Shown here piece after piece: positions 13,429-25,900 of a DNA stretch of 64,000 nt. Each line of letters opens with the position of its first letter. The first letter of the stretch is position 1. The DNA is taken from the NCBI RefSeq assembly GCF_964355755.1, contig NC_092674.1:30122001-30186000 (forward strand), written 5' to 3'. Under the pieces are notes generated by a model. That model saw only the letters and a list, made by a program, of their open reading frames with translations, ran no database searches and was not told the origin of the DNA. The stretch is from Antedon mediterranea. Taxonomy: Eukaryota; Echinodermata; Crinoidea; Comatulida; Antedonidae. The position numbers and the translations under genes are program-made.

Positions 13429-15503
13429 CTTTGAAAATTTGGCAGACTAGAAGAAGTTGATTCTCAGACCCACATGAAAGTCTTCACAAAAATAACCGTA
13501 AATAAATCCTTTTCATGTAAATATTCCTTCGAAAAGTCCAATTTAACATTACAAACTTGATGTTAAAATCCCAGAAACTAACAACAGCATTAAGTTAGGT
13601 AAATCATCAAAAATTGTTTTGAGAGTCTCCCCACAACACTTAACTCCCGCACCATACAGTTGTCTGCTGAAGTACGTTCTTTGCCAAACTCGCTGCGCGC
13701 TCTGGAGTTAATAACCGGAAATTCTTTCAATTGCCAGTTACCCCTCCGCAGACACGACGCTAAACTAATGTCTATAGATCGGTTTATTCCATTGAAAAAG
13801 AAATTGTATTCCACAACTTGCCAGATACTTATTAGAACAACTTAGTTTTTATCTGCAGAATAAAACACATTAATATTAGAACTAACTACTTCCTTATTTT
13901 GTTTCGTTTTAAACATAAACTTCTTTCATAAACTACAGGAGTAAGATCAACAACAGACATTGAAGGCGGAGCCTAAAGTTTCCGATACATGACGTTACAT
14001 ATTGTAAAAGGCACTCGCGAGGCCTGGGATGACGGTCCATATGTATTGTTATTTACATATTCTTTTATGGCTACAATCTTAATCCGATTTTTAATAAAGT
14101 ATTTTTATTAAAATTGTAAAAACACTTGGAAACTGTGAACAGCTATTGCCGAATAATCATAATATTATTTTACTAAGTGTAAGACTAAGCTATGGTGACT
14201 GAACAAGCATGCCAGTCCGTCTATGATTTCAAAACGGGCGTATACGATCGGATATGTCAGTCCTTGACAATTATAATTATTCTGTAGTAATTATCAATAT
14301 TGCAAAGAAGTATTTGAAATGAGGGCGGTTTTTTTTAAAGAAACTAAATAAATTGGTAAAAGGCCTAACTTTTACCACCGTCTTTATTTCTAAAACAAGA
14401 AAAATCAATCTTTAACTCCAGCAGCAAATTTCAGCGTCATAAAATCCTATTTTTAGACAGCCCCACTTCCTAATTTGGTGATGCGGCATATAATTGATCG
14501 GAAATTATAATGCAAAAATACAGCAAACATCCTTATTTTGTATCATAAGAGTATTGTTCTATTGAGGCCTATAATTGGTAAAGAATAACCTATTGGAACT
14601 AATAATCGAATAGATAACTATACAATATTGTGCCGGATGAAAAGGAAAACTATTAATTATCAAATAATTTTTTTCTCAAAAATAAACTTAAACGTAACCA
14701 AACTCTTGATTTCTGCCAAGGGGAATTTATTCCACTCGCATTGTTGTTGCGTTGATGTCTTTAAAGAACAAGTTTAAAAAAGTTGATGATAAACTCCATT
14801 TTATTATAAAAAAAATGTCGCGAAATTCGAAAAGTTACACATTTTAAAAATGATAATATTAGGCCTAGTGGTGAGTAACGATGGAACCTTTCCAATTTGT
14901 TTTCCAATTCTAAGGATTTTAATGTCAAACATGATTATCCAATTTTTGAAAACAAAAGCGACACAATGAAGCAGAATTTATTTATGTTTCTATAACGTAT
15001 AGCATATCTATTGTTTAGCAGTTCATATTCAAGGTCCTACCCCTGTTTTTGAACCCTGGGAAAATGTCTTTGTTGAGTGCCTTTGGGAATCGATAATAAA
15101 CAGAGAGGATCAGGAGAAATAGGTCGGCTTATCTGTTAAGCTATACTTTACCTTATGAATCACAATTTCGAATCATTTTGAATAAAAATCAAGATTAAAA
15201 CAATAAAGATAATGACGTATTAGTATTTCCTGTACATGTTACAGTGCAACAATCATTTGGTCAATATTTGCTTTCTGAAAATAATTTTATTTTATGACTT
15301 CAAGGGGTAGGCATCCGAATATGCAATGGCCTTGTGCCCAATCATCATCCACACTTTTATTTTTACCCGTACGTGAAATCACTATTGAATGAAATCTAGC
15401 CCAATAATTACAGTTTAAATTTTCCCTTGAGTATAATTTCCGTAATAAAATCTTCGTGTTGGTATGGGTTAGTGCCAAGAGCCGAAAGTGTGATTTTCAC
15501 CTT

Positions 15504-15533
15504 ATCTGCGACACGCTTTTTGCGTGTGCAGAT
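15504..15533. repeat. Stem-loop upstream of POMP
   Basis: ATCTGC and ACACGC are answered across a TTTTT loop by GCGTGT and GCAGAT, a 12-bp stem with one bulged G. Its role is unknown. Confidence 0.65.
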
Positions 15534-15863
15534 ATTTTTGATGGGGTTCATGGCACGTGTTTGTTAGTGTACACATCAATCACTATTGAGAGAACATTGT
15601 AATTGCTGATGTGATGAGGGTGGTAGGTGCACAATAAACAGGGACACTACAATAACATGATTGCGTTTTGTGCAGGAATACAGGTTATATACTTAAGTAT
15701 TGAAATGGAAAGTTAAGTTCAAACCGTAATTGGCCGACCAATCAGAACCCTACATAGGTCCGGTCTAATCATACCGTAGTGAGAGATAAGAGACCTTAAG
15801 GTCACGATTATTATTGTTTTTCTTTGGTCAAAAATTGGTTCCACGTTTATATCTCAACCACAC

Positions 15864-15877
15864 TTTGCCATGGCAAC
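15864..15877. promoter_or_regulatory. RFX-type X-box
   Basis: TTTGCCATGGCAAC differs at one base from the palindromic RFX consensus GTTGCCATGGCAAC. It lies 1.05 kb upstream of the POMP ATG and 2.4 kb upstream of the RTK ATG. Binding is inferred from the match only. Confidence 0.45.
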
Positions 15878-16865
15878 CATAGACACGCGACTTTAAACTG
15901 AAAAAGTCACAGGTCAATTTGTTATAAGATATTCGAGCCAAGTCGTCAATCTTATTTATAAGTAAAACACACGCGTCTCTCTGACAGGAGTAGTCTAATT
16001 TTTTCAGATATTACGTCAAACGTTGTCATGCGTAGAACGCATTTACATGCACGTTCATAACAATTAGTTGTTTTTATAAAAATAGCATTTTTCGATTGAA
16101 CCCAATTTTAAAAATAACATAATTCTATACTTTTCCGTAAGACAAAAAAACACAATCATGCTAGGTATTATGCTGTTGGGTCTCAATACGATCGATGAGG
16201 ATGAAGTTCACCCAGAATCTATCACAGAAATGATGGTCCTTCCCTAAGTACACATGTTTAAACATATTTATGATATTTATAAATTAATCAAGCATATTGA
16301 ACTAGACTAGTGCCATCACATATACCTACCGATTTGAAGGCAAAAATAAATTTTTTTTTTTAAAGGGTAACTTTTTAAGATCTTTGGTAAAAGCTATTAA
16401 TTTAATATAATGTAGCATAAATAAACATATTTTTTTCCTGGTTACTAATCATCACATCATAATAATTAATCATCATAGTGGTGTTTTCTGCAACTAATCT
16501 ATCTATCCAGAAAGAGTGAAATTTGATCTATCTATTTACTGTATTCCGTAAACAAAGTATAAAAGCCTACAAAGGCATAGTAGGCCTAATAACATTAAAA
16601 CATAAAGATAATACGATTGTTTGCAAACTCTTTGTCAAGAAACGTTTTCCAAAGTTTTACCAACTTTGTAGAAAAGACATTTGCGGAAAAAAGAAAACTT
16701 CGATTTTGCGAAAAAAAAAAAAAAAATTCGATACATTTTGCTCTGCTTAGAAAAAGTTTCTTGATAACTCGGATTTTGCAACAAAACGTTAAAAATCTGT
16801 TCATTACTGCAGCCGAGTGGCAGTCTGTTATTTAATTACAAGAAGTTGGACGAGCCTAAATTTTT

Positions 16866-16877
16866 TGCACATGCGCA
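16866..16877. promoter_or_regulatory. NRF1-like palindrome in POMP proximal promoter/5' UTR
   Basis: TGCACATGCGCA matches 11 of 12 bases of the nuclear respiratory factor 1 palindrome TGCGCATGCGCA. It sits 36 bp before the POMP ATG, a typical position for housekeeping promoters. This is the transcription factor NRF1, not NFE2L1. Confidence 0.45.
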
Positions 16878-16912
16878 TACTTCTTTTGCAAATTAGAGAA
16901 AGAAACGTAACT

Positions 16913-16915
16913 ATG
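16913..16915 (+). CDS. POMP: POMP exon 1 coding part (ATG only)
   Basis: The start codon is followed at once by donor GTAAGT, so exon 1 contributes only Met. Exon 2 opens with AAT TTC GGT in phase 0, giving MNFGYPSLRP (human MNARGLGSEL). The mRNA start upstream is not determined. Confidence 0.75.
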
Positions 16916-19900
16916 GTAAGTATCGGGAGCTATATTCCTTATTTTATTCTAAAAACAGTATGAATAATTATGATTACAATCATATTTAATTCATTTGTAA
17001 ATAAACGAACAGTTGGTTGTATAAAAATGTATTTTTAACGTTTTAAATCTCTAAATTAACATAAATCTGAATGAAATTTGCAAATCATGGAGGCTGCCAT
17101 CTTGGATTGACTTACATTACAAAGAAGTGTGAAATGTAAACTGTTTTACAGTTGTATGAAACAAATGATTAATCTCAACAAATAACTACAAATAAACTTT
17201 GATCGGTCTAGTCTTTGTTGATTAGAAGGTCTTTCTTATTAGGCTAGGGCCTAGGCCTAGCCCACCCATGCCATATCAACATCAATCAACATGTTTCATT
17301 CAATTCAAACGCTTCCTCATTCGGTGCGACGGCGCTAAGTTGCGACAGTAGGTAGGCCTAGCCAAAATAAAATTGCCTTTCGTTTCATAACCAATTATTA
17401 ATTAATTAACCATATGGATCGATCCAACCATGTGAATAAATTTTCAATAGCAATTTAGGCCTGGGTGAATTGTGAATTTTACAATGTTTTGACCATAACA
17501 TACATTCATATTCTTTAACTCCATGGTTTTTTGAAACTTTTTTTCCAGGTCCAGTACAGTAGTTGTATTTTAAAATATTATCTGATTTGTCAATGACAAT
17601 GTTAATTAAAAACTTTGTTTAAAACTAAAGTGAATGCTTCCTTGATATTGAATGGGTCATTGTGACAATGACCGCTAATTAACATTCTATTTTTGACAAT
17701 CCACATTCATTGAGCACAAATATTCAAACCCTGACCCAAATATACACAATGATCTTTTGATTATAATAATGTGATTCATAACTGATCCATCTACCTTACT
17801 TTATATCTTAATTTGAATAATAAATTCAAACATTTCCTAGTAAAAATCTAATGGCCTTCATTAAAAAAAAAGGATAATTTTTTTTAAACCTTTTCCTTTA
17901 ATAATTAATTTGCTATATACACTACAGTAAAAAAGGGACGCCATTGAGACCCAACTAAATGTCCTAATAGATTTGTCCTATGAACAAGAGTTCGCTGTAG
18001 TATTACTGTATATAAAAATATTGTTAAATCCAAAGGCAAATTACTGAAAAAATGACAATGCTGTGGGTATCAGTGGCTGGATCTCAATGGAGATACAAAA
18101 TAAAAGCGAAAAGCTAAATCAAAACGAGAAGTAAAACAGCCAGAAAAGTTAGCAGAGCTTTCGGGCAACACTAGCCCTTCATCAGTGCAAGTGAAGGAAT
18201 TTGGATAACGTCAATATTGTTATATATAAATATATTGTTCGTTTCAACATAAAAGTGTCTTTAAATTTTTACTCATATAATAAGTTGTATTTTCAGATTT
18301 TCTTGGTTTATTACTTTAGACAATTCAATATTTGGTTACTTTGATCCGCTTTTTATGAGACAACTTTTCTTAGTGGTGTGCAATTATTTTATACTCATGT
18401 TTTCTTGCCAAACTAAGATCATTTTTATCAAAGAATTGTTACCAAAACAGAATCGTAAATTCTACGTGATTCTGTTGAACCAGCACTGAAATACTCCCCA
18501 GTGAACTTCTTGCAGTCCCTCTGAAATCCTGCATAATCATACCAATGCATCTGTACTTGATTATTACTAGATTTAGTGCTCACTATCAATAATCTAATTA
18601 AATAAAACTTAGGCAGAAAGTTTACAATGCGTATATGTAGATACATTGTAAATCTTGCATCTTGTAAGCACCTGTTTTGTATTTTCCCATGTCTTCCCAG
18701 GTCCTAACCCTTTGTTTAATGAATGCTACTGGGGACCTGTCTATTCCCCCTGCTACCATTGCCCATGGTGTTCATGTCACATTATGTGGACAATTTGTGA
18801 CGATAAATGAACGATGTCATTAGTTATTATAACAGTTTATTTATTATATATGATTGGCTTAAAGCCAAGAGATATCTCTGATGAACCTCTCATCACAACA
18901 AACCGCTTGATTCAGATGTAAAAAGTAGAACATCCACAAAAATTATTTTTAAAAGTATTTTTATTTACTAAAAACTATTAATATCAGTAATTAAACCCTG
19001 CAGTTTCACTCAGGCCAGTATGCTTGGTTGTTTCTCTAGTCTTTCTGTAGTACAAGTACCGTAGACTAAAATGTACTGGTTGCTGGAACTTAATGAAAAA
19101 CAATGCTATACAGTAGATACCATTTTTTATAATTGCATTATAATATATATCTATATTTCAGAATTTCGGTTACCCATCACTTCGTCCAACACATGAGGGA
19201 GGTGTTGAAATACAACATGAAAAGTCAAATTATGGTGTTCCAGATGTCATGACTTATGGGTAGGTCAGAGTTGATTAAGTTTTAAGGCATGAAAATAAAT
19301 ATATAGATATTTAAAATTTAGTATAAATCAAATTTCAAAAAATTATAAAAGTATGATTATTAAAAATACTGAATATTTCTACTTTTTATCAATCTTTCCT
19401 AAAAAAAATATTCAATTTAAGAAAGTGAAGGTTCAATTTGAAATAATGTAGTAGGTAAGTACTGTAAGTTGAATTGTGGTTTGTCACAGTGACAGTACAA
19501 ATGCAGTAATCCTATCTGGTATTAAACAATTGAAAGGTGACAACAAATAATCCCCAGTACCATCCTCTCCCCGCCCCTTCTTCTTAATCATCCACCAGAT
19601 TATGCTAATAACATTACGCTGTTTTTTCCTTTCTATCCTCACCTGTTTTATAAATTGTTTTTTAAACTTCTACTTGTGAAGAATGAGTGAGAGTATAAAA
19701 AATGAAACTCTTTGTCTGACAAAAAGTTGTCTTTGAATGTTTTAATTTATTGTATACTGAAATACCGAAGACAAAACATTGAGAAAGTGATAGATAGGTA
19801 GATACATCACCATAGCAACAACAGGTGGTTAAAACCACCGATTTCACAGGGTATAAAAGAATTTATGTGCTTTTAAAACAGCTGGAGAAGTCAAAATGTC

Positions 19901-22900
19901 ATGTTAGTATCGGACGGGGGTCGAGGGGGTCGTGTCCGGGTGTACGCATCTCATTCTTACCTCACGTTCATGACGTTTTTATCAAACGTGATGCACATTG
20001 TTAATGTAAACATATATTTGGTAAATGCTCATTGAGGAGATGTATAGCTTTTGTGCAACCTGTGAGTAGCACGTGTTGTTATAAAAACAAGTGTCTTTGT
20101 GTCTCATTTTTATTGAACTATTTATAACAAGATGAACCAGTTATGTTTAGATATGTGATTACCAACTAGTGGAATCCTATTATTATAATATAGTAAAGGA
20201 AGTCACTAAAATATACGTTATTGTAATTAAAATTGCATTTAACTTTATTTACGTCAATGTTTGTATTGTAGAAGTATTTTAATGCCGATTTACTTTTGAG
20301 AGTAATCTCGTTATTTTATATTTATGGTCTTTTTTAAGGATACTGTATAGAGAATGGAAATATTATGGCTGTAAATTAATATCTGTTGACAAGTTGTGTC
20401 ATATTGATGGAGAAGATTGATGTTATCATATGAGTATTTTTTAAATTTGAACAAACATTAAATTTATTATCAAAACTTGATTTATTATTAGAATTCTATC
20501 ATCGTGTGCTAGTTAAAAATTAGAAAAAGTTTATAGCCGCCATGCTCATTTAACAATGCAAGATTGATTGATTGATTGGTTTTATTCGATATTCATATAA
20601 GTTAAAATATACAATGTATAAAAGAGAATACCTGGATAACCCATTAAGTCGACAAAAAAGTAAACTTATTTCCAATGGGGTCCAATCCGTAATGACTGAA
20701 AAGTGAGTGGTTGGGCCTAGTACAATTATCATTAAGTATGACTCAGTAAAAATGAAAAAACAAGAAAATACATACAAGACAAGATATATAACATCAAAAA
20801 AACAATAATAAAAATAACTTAATTAAACTGAAATTCCAAGCTGTTCATTATTAAAATATTCTTTAAGTTTTATTTTGAAGGTTGCATTATTTTGTATTGA
20901 TTTGAGTGAACAGCAAGGTTTGCTGTGTTAGGCTAATCAAAATCATATGGTTAATTAAAAAAAATACTGGGGTAATAATGTGAAGACTTAAACCTTGTCT
21001 GCACTGTCAAACTTTATGCGACAAAAAAATGTGATGTGCCCCATACATGGACATGATGATGTCATATTTAAGCATAACACTGCCACTATTTTGATAGTGT
21101 AGACAGAGCTTTAGTTAGAGGCTTTACTTTGTGCATTATGCTCTGTATACCTTTTTTTTATATAGAAGAAATAAAGATTTGATGTATTTGGCCAAACAAT
21201 TGTCATGAATTGGGCTAATTAGGTAGCTGCACTATCACATTGTTCTTCAGGAATCCCCCTACAGTACCTACAGGCTTGCAAATATCTTTTTCAGGCTTTT
21301 TTTCTTCATTCCCTTGCTACTGAAAAATACGAGTACTGCACAGTTTCATGATGTTATAAACTTGACAATAGGCGAAAAAAGCAACCTAAAATATTGAATG
21401 AATATATTGAACATATTATTAAATAAGGCATTGTTAATATATTGGGTTGGGCTTTACTGCTGTTCCTTGGGGACATCCCGAGGCCACAGGTCCTACAGCA
21501 ACAATGTAGCAACCCTAGCATGAGCAGGTCAAGAGGAAATTGAAATGGACAGCAAATCCAACTGTTTACTACGACACTCCCTAGAGTCTATATCCATGCG
21601 TCTGCCAGGTTAAGCCTAGTGAAATGTTACAATTTCATGTTAACTATCTTGAAGCCCAGAACAGCCTCCCTCTGCAGCCATGTTGTAGGGCAGACCTAGT
21701 AGGCAAATACAAATGCAGGCTTTAGTCAGATGAATACATAATAATAACTTTTACAATTTCATATTAACGGTGGATCTTGAAGCCCAGAACAGCTTCCCTC
21801 TGCAGCCATGCTGTATGGAAGACCGAGGCTAATAAAAATGCAGGCTTTAGTCAAGTGAATGCATATAATAATATTATTAAGCTAAGCCATGTGGTCATAT
21901 TATTTTGAGTTTGCATTACGCATTACCTTGTTGTTGTTTGTCCAGGGTCCTCACGAGACAAGGCCCTATCGACAGTATATTTTTCTTGATTATTCAATTT
22001 AAGTTATTGATTATTGAAACTGTTGATAAATAAATAAATGTACTTATTATTCTGTAGCAGCTAATTTCTTTAGCAGCAAAAGGTCAGAAATATTGTCAAA
22101 CAAACCAAAGCAGTACATTGTAGACTAGCGTCCTCCTAGGCAAGCGTAAAAGCATGTGCAAGCTAAATTAATAACAATTTTAATTTATTGTTTTAACCTT
22201 TAGTGTTTAATTTTGTTTTATCTGTTTACTTTTTTCACAGTTTACAATAAATGCGTTGTGGCATAGAAAACAAAAGAAATGACTATTATTTACTATTGTC
22301 TTACTTTATGGCAGGGGTCAAGGTTGATGATGATGATGATATATTATTTTCTTATATCAGCAATCTTTTTTCCTTTTTTTTTAGACAAAAAGAATTAAAC
22401 TAAAAGTTCAATTACTTTATAAAACTATTACTAATAATTTAATTTGTATCATGTGAAGAAATTGTGTTTTTGTTGTTTTAGTTAATATTTTGAATCTACT
22501 ATAGACTAATATCGGTAAGAACGTAATTGAAATGTGTCCCTCAAATATCTGGCAAAGAACTAGAACAATGACAAACAAACAAACCTACTTTTTTTGCATC
22601 TCAAAATTAAAAAAGTATCCTTACTTGATTTACTTGAGCTCTTGACCATTTGTTGTTGTTTTCCGAGATCCTGTTTTGGAATTTTGGTTTCCTTCTAATT
22701 TCATTTATCTCCATCCTGTTTATTAAAACTCTGATACCTGGGGTAGATGAAATGTTTTGGAGCGGAAACTGAAAACGGATTAAAATATAACAAATAGCAG
22801 ATCACCGGATATCAAACAATGAAGAAGAACAAGCAAAAACAATAATTTCAATTATTAAATAATCCAAAGATAAGATTACTTTTGCACAACTTGTAAATAA

Positions 22901-25900
22901 AATGATTATAATAAAAAGTTAAAAATGATGAAAAAGAAAGTGATGTTTAATTTTCTACATCAGCATATTTTAATCTAAAAAATAATGTCATAGCCATCTA
23001 CAATCTATAGTTTTGAAACAACAAAGTCTCAGAGGTTCAAGGAGTAGAAAGAGTTACAAGCTTGGCACTAGGTCAGGATTGAACCCCGGACCTTGGGATT
23101 AGACCATGTTTTAGAACTTTTTCTGCATTATTATTTTAACCAAAACCAAATTATTGCTGAATTAAAGAATTGTGTTTCTTTTTGTTTTCTTTCAAAAAAT
23201 TATTTCTGAAAATTAGACTTTTCAATTGATATAAATCGGAGCGAATTTGAAAATACACAGTTGCAGTATTTTTTTCAAGTAGTACACAGATTACTGTGTT
23301 GTTTTAAACGGTTGATAGTTTGTCTACGAGTAGAGATAACGTAATATCAGATTCGCTCTAATTGGATCCAAATTCAGAAAGCTGCGAACAACATCCTCCA
23401 AAAATTATACTCAGCGTTTTTTCAAAATCGGTGTGACAAAGCAGAATTGGAATAAGTTAAAAATTATAAGTAAGAAAACATTCATGAGACACAAGTCAGA
23501 GATAGTGACAGAAAATAATTGTTTGTTTTAATCAAAATTTGAGTCATTTTATCAGGAAAAAGTTGTATGAATAATCAATTAGTATTTGAGGAAGACAATA
23601 ACTATCTTATTATAAGTGAGCAGGAAAGAGATATAATCCAATAGGTATTTTCTATCGCCCAGGTCTTATGTAATCTTTCCATTTTTAGTCGATCTATTTT
23701 ATTTTATTTAAATATTTACATTAGCGCAACTAATGTATCCTGATTGTGATCAGGGCCTCACGCAAGGACAGTCCTGTTTTAGATGTATTACTCACAGTTT
23801 TTACAATAAATTTTTTTATTTGGGTATTATAAAAATTTACAAAATGTAGCGCAAAAATTTACAGTAATAATATATTTTTAAAAAGTTTTTAATGAATGTG
23901 TAAAATTGGTATTCTTATTGTTATACTGTACCGTAATTTGTTCTTGATCATTGAAAACATTTTAAACAGTGGCATTATATTTAAAACTCTAATTCTAAAA
24001 TATAAATTCCATTGCACGATTCATTTCTAGATTTTATCTGGTGTTTAAAACTGTTAAAGTACTTAATATTCTGTCAATTAAATTGCTCCTAATATCCCTA
24101 GATGCTGACTTGTTTGGACTTGCCTTATTATATATAAAAAGAAGGGTTCATGATTTCACCGAAAATTTAATCTGATAATACAGCAATAATTATTTTACCA
24201 GAAGTTTTAAAAAATTATATTACTATAAGAAATAACCAGGTTTCTCATTTTGAGAATTTATTGTTTTACAGCATATAGCATAATTTACAACTTCAGTTTA
24301 TATCACATATACAGTAAATATAATGTATATTATACAGTAAATATAATGTATATTTTACAGTAAATATAATGTATATTATACAATAAATATAATGTATATT
24401 ATACAGTAAATATAATGTATATTATACAGTAAATATAATGTATATTATACAGTAAATATAATGTATATTATACAGTAAATATAATGTATATTATACAGTA
24501 AATATAATGTATATTATACAGTAAATATAATGTATATTTTACAGTAAATATAATGTATATTATACAGTAAATATAATGTATATTATACAGTAAATATAAT
24601 GTATATTATACAGTAAATATAATGTATATTATACAGTAAATATAATGTATATCATACAGTAAATATAATGTATATTATACAGTAAATATAATGTATATTA
24701 TACAGTAAATATAATGTATATCATACAGTAAATATAATGTATATTAAACAGTAAATATAATGTATATTATACAGTAAATATAATGCACCATGTCATATTA
24801 CTGTATTCTACTTCAGTTACTGCAGTACCTCCTGAAAACAAAAATAAAGATTTCATTTATAAAAGATAAAATCAACATTTTACCCCAAAAAACATTGTTT
24901 AACAGACAATTTGACTTGTTTTAAGTTTTTACAGGTACATTTTTTATCCTCAAATTTTTGATCAAATTGAATATACTAACTTTTAGGTGACATTAAAATA
25001 GCATATTTAACAACAAAATTATTTTGCAAGGGGACAATATCAATTCTGTACTTATTTAGGTCTACTAGAATCTGTTTTAAATTTGGATTTGAAATGTGCT
25101 AGTCAGTGATTGATACAAAATGTGGTATTATCCTGGCTCCATCAATCCCTCGGCCTCCATAGCTTGTCATTAAACCAGTTGATCCTATTCCAACATTTGC
25201 CATGGTTTTTATTCAGACACATTTCATGTGGATCTACCTGCTTTATGATACAAGTTTCTAGGAAGATGAGTCACAATAGCTTTGAAAACTCTATAAAACT
25301 ATAAAAACTCTATAAATATGAATTCGGTTATCTGCAAAATACATTTATTACTTTAGTTAGTATTGGTGTTATAGGCTTACACACTTTACCTATATAATCG
25401 TGTCCGAGTTAAATGATAAATATTAAAAAGTATAGTATTGAATTTGTAAACCTGTACATTACTTGATGTCATTTTTTCAAAAGCCAATATAGTGCTCCCA
25501 ACTACATTTTTTTAACTCTTTGATGGCAATCAATCACTTTCAAGAAAGTTGAAAAAAGTTATGAGACTATAGAGGGCTCACTTCACTCTGGTGCCCTGTA
25601 TAATGCTACTGTACAACTTGGTGCATGTTTTGGAAGAAGCTGACAGAAGTTTTTGCCATTCTTTTTAGGAAGTACTATACATTGTACCAGGGAGGCACAT
25701 TTAGGAAGGTCGCCAGATCTCAAGGGACCAAGCCACCTGTTCCCTGTGTCAGCACAATACTAGATTGGCAGGCTCACTATACAGGTCCCCAGACCTGTTA
25801 GGACTTCTATCACAGAATTAAAACTTCTACTTGATATATTAGTAGTGCCTTTTCAGTTTGTTTACTATTAATGCCTGACTCTTTCCTGGTAAAGTAATTG

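Larger units (their letters stand above)
13429..16912. promoter_or_regulatory. Shared spacer between divergent RTK and POMP starts
   Basis: This 3.5-kb region separates the minus-strand RTK start codon from the plus-strand POMP start codon, so both promoters must lie here unless there are upstream noncoding exons. Bases 13620-13760 are GC-richer than their surroundings and fit RTK 5' UTR/promoter sequence. A CCAAT-type box lies near 15739, an RFX-type X-box at 15864 and an NRF1-like site at 16866. The open frames of 60-75 codons around 13590-13845 and 16520-16835 have no homology I recognise and overlap one another on both strands, so I do not call them genes. Confidence 0.5.

Noticed and set aside
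16523-16835. Overlapping ORFs on both strands upstream of POMP
   Set aside because: Rich in Lys/Phe from A/T runs, open on both strands and with no recognised motif, typical of AT-rich noncoding DNA.
19905-19935. G-quadruplex near a G-rich run
   Set aside because: Only three good G runs are present, so a stable four-run quadruplex is not supported.
24311-24785. CRISPR-like array
   Set aside because: Units are directly tandem with no variable spacers, in a eukaryotic AT-rich intron; it is a minisatellite.
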